A DNA stretch of 64,000 nucleotides. Origin: Euzebya rosea (GTDB lineage Bacteria; Actinomycetota; Nitriliruptoria; Euzebyales; Euzebyaceae). Below the pieces are notes generated by a model. It had not been told where the DNA came from. It searched no databases and was given only the letters and a program-made list of their open reading frames with translations. Below, piece after piece: positions 1 through 8,177 of the stretch (within the stretch, counting starts at the first letter, position 1; every line of letters begins with the position of its first letter). The stretch covers positions 62,001 to 126,000 of the forward strand of contig NZ_PGDQ01000005.1 of NCBI RefSeq assembly GCF_003073135.1. The letters are read 5' to 3'. A program made the translations under genes and the position numbers.

Positions 1-1
1 G

Positions 2-646
2 CTGCACGACGACCACATCATGACCGGTGCGGTCGTGGCCGCCGCCATCTCCTCCGACGGACCGCTCGGTGTGGGCCGCGGACACGGATGCCACCGCGCC
101 AACGGGCCGCTGGAGGTCACCCGCAGCCACGGTGCGGTCGTGGAGATGCTCGACGGACGCCCTGCCCTCGACGTCTACCTCGAGGTCACCGACGCCCCCG
201 AGGCGGCCCGGCACGACGGCGAGGCGTTCAGCCGCTGGGCCCTCACCCGCCCGTTGGGACTGCCCCAGCTGGCAGGTGAGGAGGTCCGCCACGTCGCGGC
301 CGCGGACTTCGAGGCTCGCACCATCCACATCGCGGCAGCCGTGCCCCCCGGCGGCCAGGCCTGGGTCATGGACAGCGATCGGCACGCGGTGCTCGGTGCC
401 ACCTCCAGCGCCCTTGCAGGGGCCCTCGAGCCCTTCCCCGACGGCCCGCCGGCGGCGGTGGTGGCGTTCGACTGCGTGGCCCGCCACGCGGTCCTCGGCC
501 CGGAGGGTGTTCGACAGGAAGGCGCACTGCTCGACGCGGCCGTCGGCGGACCCGTCTGCGGCGTGTACAGCTACGGGGAGTTCGGACGGTTGTCCGGCAT
601 CCACGGGTACCTGAACCATTCGCTGGTGGTGCTGGCCCTTGGGTGA
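2..646 (+). CDS. FIST-domain sensory protein, 5' end outside window
   Basis: The reading frame is open to the window edge, so the start is missing; an internal ATG lies at position 20. The visible part matches the end of a FIST N domain (the G-x-V-V-E-M-L-D-G-R-P-A-L segment near residue 45) and a FIST C domain ending in YSYGEFG and the closing LNHSLVVLALG. FIST proteins are thought to bind small ligands such as amino acids in signalling. The stop overlaps the start of the following GGDEF-EAL gene, so the two are probably translationally coupled and the FIST protein may be a separate sensor for that c-di-GMP enzyme. The partner assignment is inference. Confidence 0.8.
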   Translation: MHDDHIMTGAVVAAAISSDGPLGVGRGHGCHRANGPLEVTRSHGAVVEMLDGRPALDVYLEVTDAPEAARHDGEAFSRWALTRPLGLPQLAGEEVRHVAAADFEARTIHIAAAVPPGGQAWVMDSDRHAVLGATSSALAGALEPFPDGPPAAVVAFDCVARHAVLGPEGVRQEGALLDAAVGGPVCGVYSYGEFGRLSGIHGYLNHSLVVLALG

Positions 647-2990
647 GGTGTCCCCGCGTCCGGACTGGACGGCCCAGCAGCTGGCCGGGTTCCTCGCCGC
701 CGTCGGGTCCTACCTCGACGAGGAGTCCGCGCTCACCGGTGCGGTCCAGCGGTCGGCCATCGCCGTGGAAGCGGAGTTCGCCGTCATCACGCGAGGTGGA
801 CGGGTGCTGGCCTCCGTCGGCTTCCGTCGTGGTCGCGAGCCCATGGAGGTGCTGGCGGCCATCGCGGCCGATGACCGGTCGATCGCGGAGGTGCCCGGGA
901 CGGGCATCTGCCACGTCGCACGGGTGGACGTGCCGGTCGACGACGAGCGCCTGCGGCTGCTGGTCATGCGGACCGCGGCACCGTTCGGTCAGCAGGACCA
1001 CGCCCTGCTCGACATGCTGGCCGGCGTCCTCGCGCTGGCGCTGCGCCCCCTGCGGGCGCTGGAGGTCGAACGGACCCTCAGACACCGGACCGAAGCCACC
1101 GCAGCGGAGAACCGCGGACTGCTCCTGCAGCTCCAGCGGCGCCAGCAGCTGCTGGAACGCCTCGGGGTGATCGAACGAAGCATCCTGCAGCGCAAGCCGC
1201 TGCAGACCGTCTTCGACCTCATCGCCGAAGGTGCGGCCGACGTGCTGGACCACGAGATCGCCGTCCTGCGCCTGCTCGAGCCCGACGACCGGTCCGTCCT
1301 GCGCCTCGCGGCGTCGGTCGGACGGTCCGGCCACGAGCACGTCATCGCCACGCACCGACCGGCTGACGTCGGGCTGGTCGGACACGCGATCCGCAGCGAG
1401 CAGATCATCGCCGTCGAGGACTACAACAGCTCGAGCTTCCGGGCACCCGACATCGAGTCGTTGGGGGTGAGGTCGGCGATGGCCGCCCCGGTGCAGCAGG
1501 ACGGCCGGGTGATCGGCTGCCTCGTCGTGGCCAGCCGCCACCCGCGCACCTACGGCACCGCCACGCGCAACGTCCTCGACTCCTTCGCCGGCCACGTGTC
1601 GATGGCCCTGAACGACGCCAGCGCCATGGAGGCGATGCGGACCGCCTACGGCGAAGCCGTCCACCGGGCCAACCACGACGGCCTGACCGGGCTGGCCAAC
1701 CGCTCCCTGGTCAGCGAACACCTCGAGATGGTCCTCTACGAGGGACGGGGCCACGACGTCACCGTCCTGTTCGTCGACCTCGACCGCTTCAAGAACGTCA
1801 ACGACAGCTTCGGCCACACCGTCGGCGACCGGGTGCTGGTCGGCGTCGCGCAGAGCCTGCGGGCCTGCGTCCGCCCCGGCGACCTGGTCGGCCGGCTGGC
1901 CGGCGACGAGTTCGTCGTCGTTGCCGAGAACCTCCAGCGCGACGAGGCCCGCCGCATGGCCGAGCGCATCACCCGGGCCGTCTCGCGGCCGCTCCACGTG
2001 GGCGAGGACCGGGAGATCGTCATCACCGCAAGCGTCGGCGTCACCGTGGCCGCGGACGGGCGCGACGCCGGAGAGGTCCTGCGGGACGCCGACGTGGCCA
2101 TGTACCGCGCCAAGCAGCGAGGCCGCGCACGCATCGAGGTCTTCGACCGGGCGATGCACACCCAGCTGCTGGACCGTGTCGAGACCGAGCAGTCGCTGCG
2201 CCGGGCCATCGCCCGCGACGAGCTGCGGGTCCACTACCAACCCGTCTACAAGCTGGGACAGCCCTCACCCGTCGGGGTGGAGGCACTCGTCCGCTGGGAA
2301 CGGCCGGACGTCGGCATGGTCCCGCCGGATCGCTTCATCCCCCTCGCCGAGGAGGTGGGCCTCATCATCCCCATCGGCCTGTGGGTCCTTCGGCGCGCCT
2401 GCCGTCAGGTCGCCCGCTGGCGGGAACAGGACCCCCGCCTGGCCGACCTCCGGGTCAGCGTCAACCTGTCGGCCCGCCAGTTCGGTGACACGTCCCTCGT
2501 CGGCTCGATCGCTGCGGTCCTGGAGTCCACCGGGCTGCCGCCCGACGCGTTGGGCCTGGAGATCACCGAGAGCGTCCTGCTCGACGACATCGACGCGACC
2601 GAGGCGATGCTCCGGTCGCTGCGAGCGCTCGGCGTCCGGCTGTCCATCGACGACTTCGGCACCGGCTACTCCTCGCTGTCCTACCTCAAGCGCTTCCCCG
2701 TCGACGAGATCAAGATCGACCGGTCGTTCACGGCCGGCCTGGTCACCGATCGCGCGGACCTGGCCATCGTGAAGGCCATCATCGGGCTGGCCGACGCCAT
2801 GGACCTGGAGGTCGTGGCCGAGGGCGTGGAGACCGACGAGCAGCTGGCTCGCCTCGCCGAGCTGGGCTGCCGCTTCGCCCAGGGCTACCTGCTGGCCCGT
2901 CCGACACCCCCGGCGGACCTGATCGGCTTGCTGCCGCCCGAGGAGGCCCCGGTCGCCGTGCGCAGCCACGACGACCCCGAGAGAAGCTAG
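639..2990 (+). CDS. GAF-GGDEF-EAL cyclic-di-GMP turnover protein
   Basis: The 783-residue protein starts at a TTG overlapping the FIST stop; a GTG at 648 is the alternative. Residues about 20-140 look like a degenerate GAF-like region, a clear GAF domain covers about 175-320, GGDEF about 345-505 and EAL about 515-765. The GGDEF signature reads AGDEF at 421-425, with an intact inhibitory RxxD site (RPGD, 412-415) five residues before it. The EAL motif is at 548-550, followed by the conserved DDFGTGYSSL loop, so phosphodiesterase activity looks intact. The A for G exchange in GGDEF leaves cyclase activity uncertain. No transmembrane segment is seen, so the protein is probably cytosolic and driven by the FIST partner and GAF ligand. 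Confidence 0.9.
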   Translation: MGEVSPRPDWTAQQLAGFLAAVGSYLDEESALTGAVQRSAIAVEAEFAVITRGGRVLASVGFRRGREPMEVLAAIAADDRSIAEVPGTGICHVARVDVPVDDERLRLLVMRTAAPFGQQDHALLDMLAGVLALALRPLRALEVERTLRHRTEATAAENRGLLLQLQRRQQLLERLGVIERSILQRKPLQTVFDLIAEGAADVLDHEIAVLRLLEPDDRSVLRLAASVGRSGHEHVIATHRPADVGLVGHAIRSEQIIAVEDYNSSSFRAPDIESLGVRSAMAAPVQQDGRVIGCLVVASRHPRTYGTATRNVLDSFAGHVSMALNDASAMEAMRTAYGEAVHRANHDGLTGLANRSLVSEHLEMVLYEGRGHDVTVLFVDLDRFKNVNDSFGHTVGDRVLVGVAQSLRACVRPGDLVGRLAGDEFVVVAENLQRDEARRMAERITRAVSRPLHVGEDREIVITASVGVTVAADGRDAGEVLRDADVAMYRAKQRGRARIEVFDRAMHTQLLDRVETEQSLRRAIARDELRVHYQPVYKLGQPSPVGVEALVRWERPDVGMVPPDRFIPLAEEVGLIIPIGLWVLRRACRQVARWREQDPRLADLRVSVNLSARQFGDTSLVGSIAAVLESTGLPPDALGLEITESVLLDDIDATEAMLRSLRALGVRLSIDDFGTGYSSLSYLKRFPVDEIKIDRSFTAGLVTDRADLAIVKAIIGLADAMDLEVVAEGVETDEQLARLAELGCRFAQGYLLARPTPPADLIGLLPPEEAPVAVRSHDDPERS

Positions 2991-3004
2991 CTGCCCAGCT
3001 AGCT
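2985..3004. terminator. Inverted repeat between convergent genes
   Basis: Two copies of AGCTAGCT separated by GCCC lie where the GGDEF-EAL gene and the desaturase gene converge with only 8 bp between their stops. Both TAG stop codons are inside the repeats. There is no T-tract, so a terminator role is only a guess. Confidence 0.25.
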
Positions 3005-3946
3005 GACCAGCTGCTGGTCGCGGGCGGCGGCCCTGGCCTGCTTGGCAGCGCGCTTCTCCTCGAACTGCGTCGCCATGCCGTCCAGCGCGGTCAGGAAGTC
3101 CGCCAGCTCCTCACGGCGCTTCTCCGCAGCGGCGTCGAGGCCCTCCATCTCGAAGATCCCGAGCTTGCGGAGGATCGGCCACACGATGTCGTCGTGGTGG
3201 ACCCGCAGGTCGTAGATGCCGGCGATGGCGATCTGCATGGCCATCCGGTTGTAGTCGGGCATCCCGGCGCCGGGCATCTGGAACCCGATGACCTCGTCGG
3301 CGATGGCCTCCACGACACCGTTGGGGTCGACGTGCTTGGCGTCGTTCAGCATGTCCCGGTAGAAGATCATGTGGAGGTTCTCGTCCTTGGAGATCCGCTC
3401 CATGATCCGGTCGGCCACGGGGTCCTTGCTGTACCGGCCGGTGTTGCGGTGCGCGACGCGGGTGGCCAGCTCCTGGAACGACACGTAGGCCATCCCGCGG
3501 AGGGTGTTCTTGCCGTCCTTGTCGTAGCCCTCCTCCATGACCGACATGCGCCCGTCCTCGAGCTTCTTGGGGTCCTCCTGGCGGGTCAGGACCAGGTAGT
3601 CGCGCAGGACGATGGAGTGGCGGCCCTCCTCAGCGGTCCAGCGGTGCACCCACGTCATCCACGCCGAGTCCTTCTTGCCGAACATGTCGTAGATCTCGCG
3701 GTGGTAGGACGGCAGGTTGTCCTCGGTCATGAGGTTGACGAAGAACGCCGTCCGGGCGACGCCGGTGAGCGTCGGCTGGTCGGGGGTCCAGGGCTCGGAC
3801 TCGAAGTCCCGGCCGTCGCCGTAGGGCACGTAGTCGTGCGGGTACCACATCTCGACCATGTCCATGTGGCGGTCGAGGTAGGCCTCGGCGCGGGGTTCGA
3901 GCTCGTTGAGCAGCTCGGCGTCGGTCAGGCGGGGGCGGGTGGACAT
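2999..3946 (-). CDS. Acyl-ACP desaturase (DesA-type)
   Basis: The 315-residue soluble diiron desaturase introduces a double bond into acyl-ACP chains. The two helical iron-binding motifs are visible: E106-E107-G-R-H110 and D188-E189-N-L-H192, with further likely ligands E75 and E159. This is the DesA1/DesA2 family of actinobacteria, not the membrane FADS family. The ATG at 3946 is chosen because AAGGA lies 7-11 nt upstream and the family alignment begins a few residues later. Upstream, on its own strand, lies a pair of 12-bp palindromes covering the likely -10 box, so repression by a TetR-type fatty-acid sensor is likely (inference). Confidence 0.92.
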   Translation of the reverse strand: MSTRPRLTDAELLNELEPRAEAYLDRHMDMVEMWYPHDYVPYGDGRDFESEPWTPDQPTLTGVARTAFFVNLMTEDNLPSYHREIYDMFGKKDSAWMTWVHRWTAEEGRHSIVLRDYLVLTRQEDPKKLEDGRMSVMEEGYDKDGKNTLRGMAYVSFQELATRVAHRNTGRYSKDPVADRIMERISKDENLHMIFYRDMLNDAKHVDPNGVVEAIADEVIGFQMPGAGMPDYNRMAMQIAIAGIYDLRVHHDDIVWPILRKLGIFEMEGLDAAAEKRREELADFLTALDGMATQFEEKRAAKQARAAARDQQLVS

Positions 3947-3984
3947 GGGGGAATCCTTCATCGGCGGTCGTGCGAGGAGCTGTT

Positions 3985-4020
3985 GGTTACGCAAGCGTAG
4001 GTTACGCGAGCGTAGGTTAC
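3985..4020 (-). promoter_or_regulatory. Tandem palindromic operator of the desaturase gene
   Basis: A 15-bp unit, GGTTACGCAAGCGTA then GGTTACGCGAGCGTA, is repeated in tandem and followed by a third partial GGTTAC. Each full unit contains the dyad TACGC-NN-GCGTA (3988-3999 and 4003-4014). Read on the minus strand, TACGCT of each dyad also looks like a -10 box, about 50-65 bp before the desaturase start. Two helically phased dyads over a promoter fit cooperative binding of a TetR-type regulator. The regulator itself is not in the window. Confidence 0.65.
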
Positions 4021-4055
4021 CGCGGAAGGTGTCCGAAGGGGAATCCCGAGGAGGG

Positions 4056-4475
4056 TCAGCCAGCCGTCGGGGCGGGGTCCGCCTCCAAGCGTGCACCCAT
4101 CGCCTGCGCCAGCGCGATCAGGCCGCTGAGCGGGCGGACCATCACGGCGAACTCCGTGATCAGGCCGTCCTCGTCGTGGGTGAGGTAGTCCCAGCCCTCG
4201 ACCGCCTTCGTGCTGCCGTCGGGAGCGGTGACGTTGGCTCGGAAGACCAGTCCCGTCCGGTTGCCCGTGTCGATCTGGTCGACGTAGCGGAAGTCCTCGA
4301 ACACCTCCACCACGTGCCCGAGCAGGTGCAGGCAGGTCTCGCGGCCGACGTAGGGGGTGTGGACGGCGGGGGAGCGGAACTGCACGTCGGGGTGCAGCAG
4401 GGCCTCGATGCCGTGGTGGCTGCCCGACTCGACGAGGGCGCGGAGCGGATGTGGCGACGGGGTGACTGTGGTCAT
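4056..4475 (-). CDS. SnoaL-like / NTF2-fold protein
   Basis: The 139-residue protein has the small alpha+beta cone pattern of SnoaL-like proteins: an N-terminal helix with a PLRALVESG segment, HPDVQFRSPAV, a central VVEVFEDFRYVDQ strand and a final EGWDYLTHDEDGLITEFAVMV hairpin. This family includes small isomerases, hydrolases and binding proteins, so no reaction can be assigned. The gene starts with an ATG 8 nt after a TAGAGT -10 box (minus strand, 4489-4484) and has no ribosome binding site, which suggests a leaderless transcript. It lies upstream of the desaturase on the same strand, with the palindromic operator in between, so the two are probably not one operon. Confidence 0.75.
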   Translation of the reverse strand: MTTVTPSPHPLRALVESGSHHGIEALLHPDVQFRSPAVHTPYVGRETCLHLLGHVVEVFEDFRYVDQIDTGNRTGLVFRANVTAPDGSTKAVEGWDYLTHDEDGLITEFAVMVRPLSGLIALAQAMGARLEADPAPTAG

Positions 4476-4516
4476 GTCGGCGCACTCTAACGGCGCCTCG
4501 GTGCAGACTGCGCATC

Positions 4517-4945
4517 ATGACGACGCTCTTCACCAAGATCATCGAGGGAGACCTCCCCGGACGGTTCGTCTGGGAGGACGACACCTGCGTGGCCTTCCTC
4601 ACCATCAACCCGCTGACCCCCGGCCACACCCTGGTCGTCCCGCGCGAGGAGGTCGACCACTGGCTGGACGCCTCCGCCGAGCTGCGTGCCCACCTGTTCG
4701 AGGTGTCCCACACCATCGGGCGGGCGATCGAGGCCGCGTGGTCGCCGACCAGGGTCGGGCTGATGATCGCCGGGCTGGAGGTCCCGCACCTGCACATCCA
4801 CCTGGCCGGCATCGACACCCTCGAGGACCTGAGCTTCGCCAACGTCGACCCCGACCCGGGCGCGGCGGCGCTGGACGAGGCCTGCGCACGGTTGCGTGCG
4901 GCGCTGCGCGAGCTCGGCGCCGCCGGGGTCAGCGATCGCGGATGA
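4517..4945 (+). CDS. HIT family nucleotide hydrolase
   Basis: The 142-residue histidine-triad protein resembles Hint/HinT: FTKIIEGDLPGRFVWED at the start, NPLTPGHTLVVPREEV in the middle and the triad HLHIHL near residue 94. Such proteins hydrolyse nucleoside phosphoramidates and related AMP esters in the cytosol. The ATG at 4517 follows a CAGACT box by 7 nt without a ribosome binding site. It is divergent from the SnoaL-like gene and precedes the copper operon, which has its own promoter. It differs in length and motif from the second HIT protein at 37.4 kb. Confidence 0.88.
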   Translation: MTTLFTKIIEGDLPGRFVWEDDTCVAFLTINPLTPGHTLVVPREEVDHWLDASAELRAHLFEVSHTIGRAIEAAWSPTRVGLMIAGLEVPHLHIHLAGIDTLEDLSFANVDPDPGAAALDEACARLRAALRELGAAGVSDRG

Positions 4946-4952
4946 TTCGAGG

Positions 4953-4980
4953 TTGAACCAATACCCCTAGGGGGTATAGT
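4953..4980 (+). promoter_or_regulatory. CsoR operator within the copper operon promoter
   Basis: ATACCCCTAGGGGGTAT (4961-4977) is a G-tract palindrome of the kind bound by the copper-sensing repressor CsoR. It fills the spacer between TTGAAC (4953-4958) and TATAGT (4975-4980), 16 bp apart, so bound repressor would block RNA polymerase. Only 7 nt separate the -10 box from the copZ ATG, so the message is probably leaderless. CsoR itself is the third gene of the operon. Confidence 0.9.
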
Positions 4981-4987
4981 TGGTGGC

Positions 4988-5200
4988 ATGGCTACCACCG
5001 ACACCATCTCCGTTCCCGAAATCCACTGCGGTCACTGCAAGGCCTCCATCGAGGGTGCCCTGCAGCCGATGGACGGCGTCACCTCCGCCGAGGTCGACGT
5101 CCAGTCCACCAACGTCACCGTGACCTACGACGAGTCCGTCGTGACTCGTGACGCCCTGGTCTCCGCGATCGAGGAACAGGGGTACGAGGTGCCGCGATGA
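4988..5200 (+). CDS. copZ: Copper chaperone CopZ-like HMA protein
   Basis: The 70-residue protein is one heavy-metal-associated domain with metal-binding C14-G-H-C17. It would carry Cu(I) to the ATPase encoded next. The His-Cys-Gly-His-Cys context differs from the MxCxxC of many HMA domains but is common in actinobacterial CopZ. Its stop overlaps the ATG of copA by 4 nt, giving translational coupling. Transcription is predicted from the CsoR-controlled promoter a few bases upstream. Confidence 0.92.
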   Translation: MATTDTISVPEIHCGHCKASIEGALQPMDGVTSAEVDVQSTNVTVTYDESVVTRDALVSAIEEQGYEVPR

Positions 5201-7410
5201 CCGACCTCTCCCGTCCCGCCGCTGACGTCGGCATCGACCTGGAGCTGGAGTTCGACGTCGAGGGCATGACCTGCGGGTCGTGCGCCGCCAGGGTCCAGCG
5301 CGTCCTGTCCAAGCAGGACGGGGTCGTCGATGCCCGGGTCAACTACGCCACGGGCATGGCCCATGTCCGGCTCGCCGACGGCTCGGGCAGCGGGTCGGGC
5401 GACACCCCCGTCGACGACGCAGCGCTCGTCGCCGCCGTCGACCGGATCGGCTACGGCCTGGTCCCGCACCGCCGTGCCGAGGACCGCCGGGCCGAGCAGG
5501 CCGCCCACGAACGGTCGTGGCAGCGCCGCCTGCTCGTCGGCGCACCGATCGCGCTGCTGTTCGGCGGGTTCATGCTGGCCGGCATGCCCATGTGGGCCGA
5601 GGGCTGGTTCGCCTGGACGCTGGTCACGGGCGTCACCTTCGGGGTCGGCTGGCCGTTCCTCCACGAGGCGTGGCGTCGGGCCCGGGCCCTGACCACCAAC
5701 ATGGACACCCTGATCGCGCTGGGCACCCTGTCGGCGTGGGGGTACTCCACCGTCCAGTGGCTGGCCGGCGCGATGCCCCGCTACTGGGACGCCCCCGTCT
5801 TCATCGTCGTGTTCCTGGTCGCCGGCCGCTACGCCGAGGCGCGTGCGAAGGCCCGCGCCGGGGATGCGCTGCAGTCCCTCCTCGAGCTCGGCGCCAAGCA
5901 GGCCCGGCTGATCGACCCCGACGGGGGAGCGGAGCGGATGGTCGACGTGATGGAGCTGTCCGTCGGCGACCGCGTGCGCGTTCGTCCGGGCGAGACCATC
6001 CCCGTCGACGGGACCGTGGTCGACGGTGCCAGCGCCGTCGACGAGTCGATGCTGACCGGCGAGAGCGTACCGGTGGAGAAGTCCGCCGGATCCGCCGTGA
6101 CCGGGGCGACCGTCAACCGCGGCGGCGCCCTGACCGTGGAGGTCGAGGCCGTCGGATCCCGCACGGTCCTGGCCCAGATGGCCGCGCTCGTCGAACGTGC
6201 GCAGGCCGGCAAGGGCGAGGCCCAGCGGCTGGCCGACCGCGTGTCCGCGGTGTTCGTCCCGGCCGTCATCGTCATCGCCCTTGCCACGGTCGGCATCTGG
6301 CTGGCCGTGACCGGCGACGTGCCGGCCGCCGTCACCGCCGCGGTCAGCGTCCTGATCATCGCCTGCCCCTGTGCGCTCGGCCTGGCCACCCCCGTGGCCG
6401 TCATGGTGGGCACCGGCCGTGCCGCCAGCATGGGCATCGTCGTGAAGGGCATCGAGGCGCTCGAGCAGGTGCGCCACGTCGACGTCGTCGTGTTCGACAA
6501 GACCGGCACGCTGACGACCGGCAGGATGTCGGTCGCCTCCGTCGTGGGGCCCGACGACGTCCTGCCCGTGGCCGGTGCCGTGGAGATCGACTCCGAGCAC
6601 CCCATCGGACAGGCCATCGTCTCGGCCGCCCGCGACGCCGGGTCACTGCCCGATGCCGCATCGTTCACCTCCCACGCCGGTGCCGGCGTCGAGGCCGACG
6701 TCGCCGGTGTCCGTCGGTGGGTCGGCACACGTCGCCTGATGGCCGAGCAGGGCCAGTCCCTCTCCGCTGAGCTCGAGGACGCCGGGTCGGCGCTGGAGGC
6801 CGACGGCATCACCGCGGTCTTCGTCGCATGGGACGGCACCGTGCATGGCGTGGTCGGCGTCGCCGACACCGTCAAGGACTCGGCCGCCGACGTGGTCGCC
6901 GACCTCCGTGACCTCGGCGTCGAGGTGGCGCTGCTGACCGGCGACAACACCCGGACCGCCGTGGCGGTCGCCCGTCGAGTGGGCATCGACCGTGTGCTGG
7001 CCGAGGTGCTGCCCCGCGACAAGCAGGCCGAGATCGAACGCCTCCAGGGCGAGGGCCTGGTCGTCGCGATGGTCGGTGACGGCGTCAACGACGCCCCGGC
7101 CCTGACCCAGGCCGACCTCGGCGTGGCGATGGGATCGGGCACCGACGTGGCCATCCAGGCCAGCGACCTGACCCTCGTCCGTGGTGACCTCGCCCAGGTG
7201 CCGACCGCCATGCGGTTGGCCGGCGCGACCGAGCGCGTCATCCGCCAGAACCTGGCGTGGGCGTTCGGCTACAACACCCTGGCCATCCCCGTGGCGGCCC
7301 TCGGCTTGTTGACGCCTGCGATCGCGGGTGCGGCCATGGCCTTCTCGTCGGTGTCGGTGGTCCTCAACAGCCTGCGGTTGCGCCGATTCGGGGCGGAGGG
7401 ACGGGCGTGA
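5197..7410 (+). CDS. copA: Cu(I)-exporting P1B-type ATPase
   Basis: The 737-residue protein pumps Cu(I) out of the cytosol. Order of parts: an N-terminal HMA domain with C26-G-S-C29, paired membrane helices, the actuator loop with TGE at 287-289, the metal-transport CPC at 390-392, the phosphorylated Asp of DKTGT at 434 and the hinge GDGVND at 627-632, then two last helices with YN and MxxSS-type metal sites. All catalytic signatures are intact. It sits between copZ and csoR, overlapping both, so the three form one copper-inducible operon. Confidence 0.96.
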   Translation: MTDLSRPAADVGIDLELEFDVEGMTCGSCAARVQRVLSKQDGVVDARVNYATGMAHVRLADGSGSGSGDTPVDDAALVAAVDRIGYGLVPHRRAEDRRAEQAAHERSWQRRLLVGAPIALLFGGFMLAGMPMWAEGWFAWTLVTGVTFGVGWPFLHEAWRRARALTTNMDTLIALGTLSAWGYSTVQWLAGAMPRYWDAPVFIVVFLVAGRYAEARAKARAGDALQSLLELGAKQARLIDPDGGAERMVDVMELSVGDRVRVRPGETIPVDGTVVDGASAVDESMLTGESVPVEKSAGSAVTGATVNRGGALTVEVEAVGSRTVLAQMAALVERAQAGKGEAQRLADRVSAVFVPAVIVIALATVGIWLAVTGDVPAAVTAAVSVLIIACPCALGLATPVAVMVGTGRAASMGIVVKGIEALEQVRHVDVVVFDKTGTLTTGRMSVASVVGPDDVLPVAGAVEIDSEHPIGQAIVSAARDAGSLPDAASFTSHAGAGVEADVAGVRRWVGTRRLMAEQGQSLSAELEDAGSALEADGITAVFVAWDGTVHGVVGVADTVKDSAADVVADLRDLGVEVALLTGDNTRTAVAVARRVGIDRVLAEVLPRDKQAEIERLQGEGLVVAMVGDGVNDAPALTQADLGVAMGSGTDVAIQASDLTLVRGDLAQVPTAMRLAGATERVIRQNLAWAFGYNTLAIPVAALGLLTPAIAGAAMAFSSVSVVLNSLRLRRFGAEGRA

Positions 7411-7715
7411 GCACCGATCCCACTGACCCCGGCTACGTCGCCCAGGACGACAAGGCGGCGCTGCTCAAGCGGCTCCGCCGGGTCGAGGGCCAGGTCCGCG
7501 GCCTGCAGCGCATGGTCGAGGACGACACCTACTGCATCGACGTCCTGACCCAGGTCACGGCCGTCAAGCGTGCGCTGGAGAAGGTCAGCCTGATGCTGGT
7601 CGACGACCACCTCCGCGGATGTGTGCTGGACGCGGCGAAGTCCGGCGACCCCGACGCCGCCGACGTCCACCTCGCCGAGGCCACCAACGCCATCGCCCGC
7701 CTCCTGAAGGCCTGA
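7407..7715 (+). CDS. csoR: Copper-sensing repressor CsoR
   Basis: The 102-residue all-helical DUF156-family repressor carries the Cu(I) triad C43, H68, C72; the spacing is identical to Mycobacterium tuberculosis CsoR (C36, H61, C65). The GTG start at 7407 overlaps the copA stop by 4 nt. The protein should bind the palindrome at 4961-4977 when copper-free and release it when Cu(I) binds, giving autoregulation of the operon. Fit of gene order, ligand set and operator makes this assignment firm. Confidence 0.94.
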   Translation: MSTDPTDPGYVAQDDKAALLKRLRRVEGQVRGLQRMVEDDTYCIDVLTQVTAVKRALEKVSLMLVDDHLRGCVLDAAKSGDPDAADVHLAEATNAIARLLKA

Positions 7716-7884
7716 CCCGGTCGGACCAGCACGGGCGCACGCTGGTCGTGGTCCTGGACGACCGGAACGTCGTCAGCCGCCGGGTTGACCGCATCGTGCA
7801 TGCACGTCGCGAACGCCGGCTGGTGCGCCGTCGAGCGGGCCGCCGGACAGGCGTCGCGGGACGCGCGCGGCGACCGCAGCTCGT

Positions 7885-7912
7885 TTATGAAAATGACATC
7901 GGTTCCCATTAA
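7885..7912 (+). promoter_or_regulatory. AT-rich Fur/Zur-like operator
   Basis: A 28-bp AT-rich island in very GC-rich DNA begins TTATGAAAATGAC and ends TCGGTTCCCATTAA, so ATGaaAA and TTcccAT face each other as an imperfect inverted repeat. The half-sites resemble actinobacterial Zur boxes (TGAAAATNATTTTCA-like), but the spacing is longer than usual. It lies 56 bp before a small gene with a good ribosome binding site. Which metal regulator binds is not known. Confidence 0.4.
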
Positions 7913-7967
7913 GGTGTGCGGCCGTCCGGGAATTAGGTCCGGACGAGGACCGGAGGTGGAGGACCTG

Positions 7968-8162
7968 ATGCTTGGTGAACGCACATGGGGAGGCAACCGC
8001 CGCATGGCGGTTGCGTCGACGACCGGACTGGCCGTGCCCCGGGGCACGGCTGATCTCCTGACCGCCGCGTTCCAGCCCATCGACGGGGACGCCGCCATCA
8101 CCTGCGTGGCCGCATCCGCGGTCTGCCGGGCCGTCGCCGACCTCACCGGCCTCGACGGCTGA
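7968..8162 (+). CDS. Small protein of unknown function, 64 residues
   Basis: A short frame opens at an ATG preceded by GGAGG (7958-7962) with 5-nt spacing, the best ribosome binding site in this stretch. The predicted protein starts MLGERTWGGNRRMAVASTTG and ends VADLTGLDG; it has two cysteines in ITCVAASAVC and no clear transmembrane segment. I do not recognise a family. It is followed 15 bp later by the FAD oxidoreductase gene and preceded by the Fur/Zur-like box, so the two genes may be a metal-regulated operon. A longer reading of the same frame starting near 7785 has no supporting signals. Confidence 0.5.
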   Translation: MLGERTWGGNRRMAVASTTGLAVPRGTADLLTAAFQPIDGDAAITCVAASAVCRAVADLTGLDG

Positions 8163-8177
8163 CCCGGCTGGTCGCCC

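Noticed and set aside
366-2240. A 624-codon minus-strand frame opposite the GGDEF-EAL gene
   Set aside because: It has no recognisable domains and has the composition of a GC-rich shadow.
7619-7912. An Arg-rich plus-strand frame overlapping the csoR end
   Set aside because: It is out of frame with csoR, lacks a ribosome binding site and has shadow composition.
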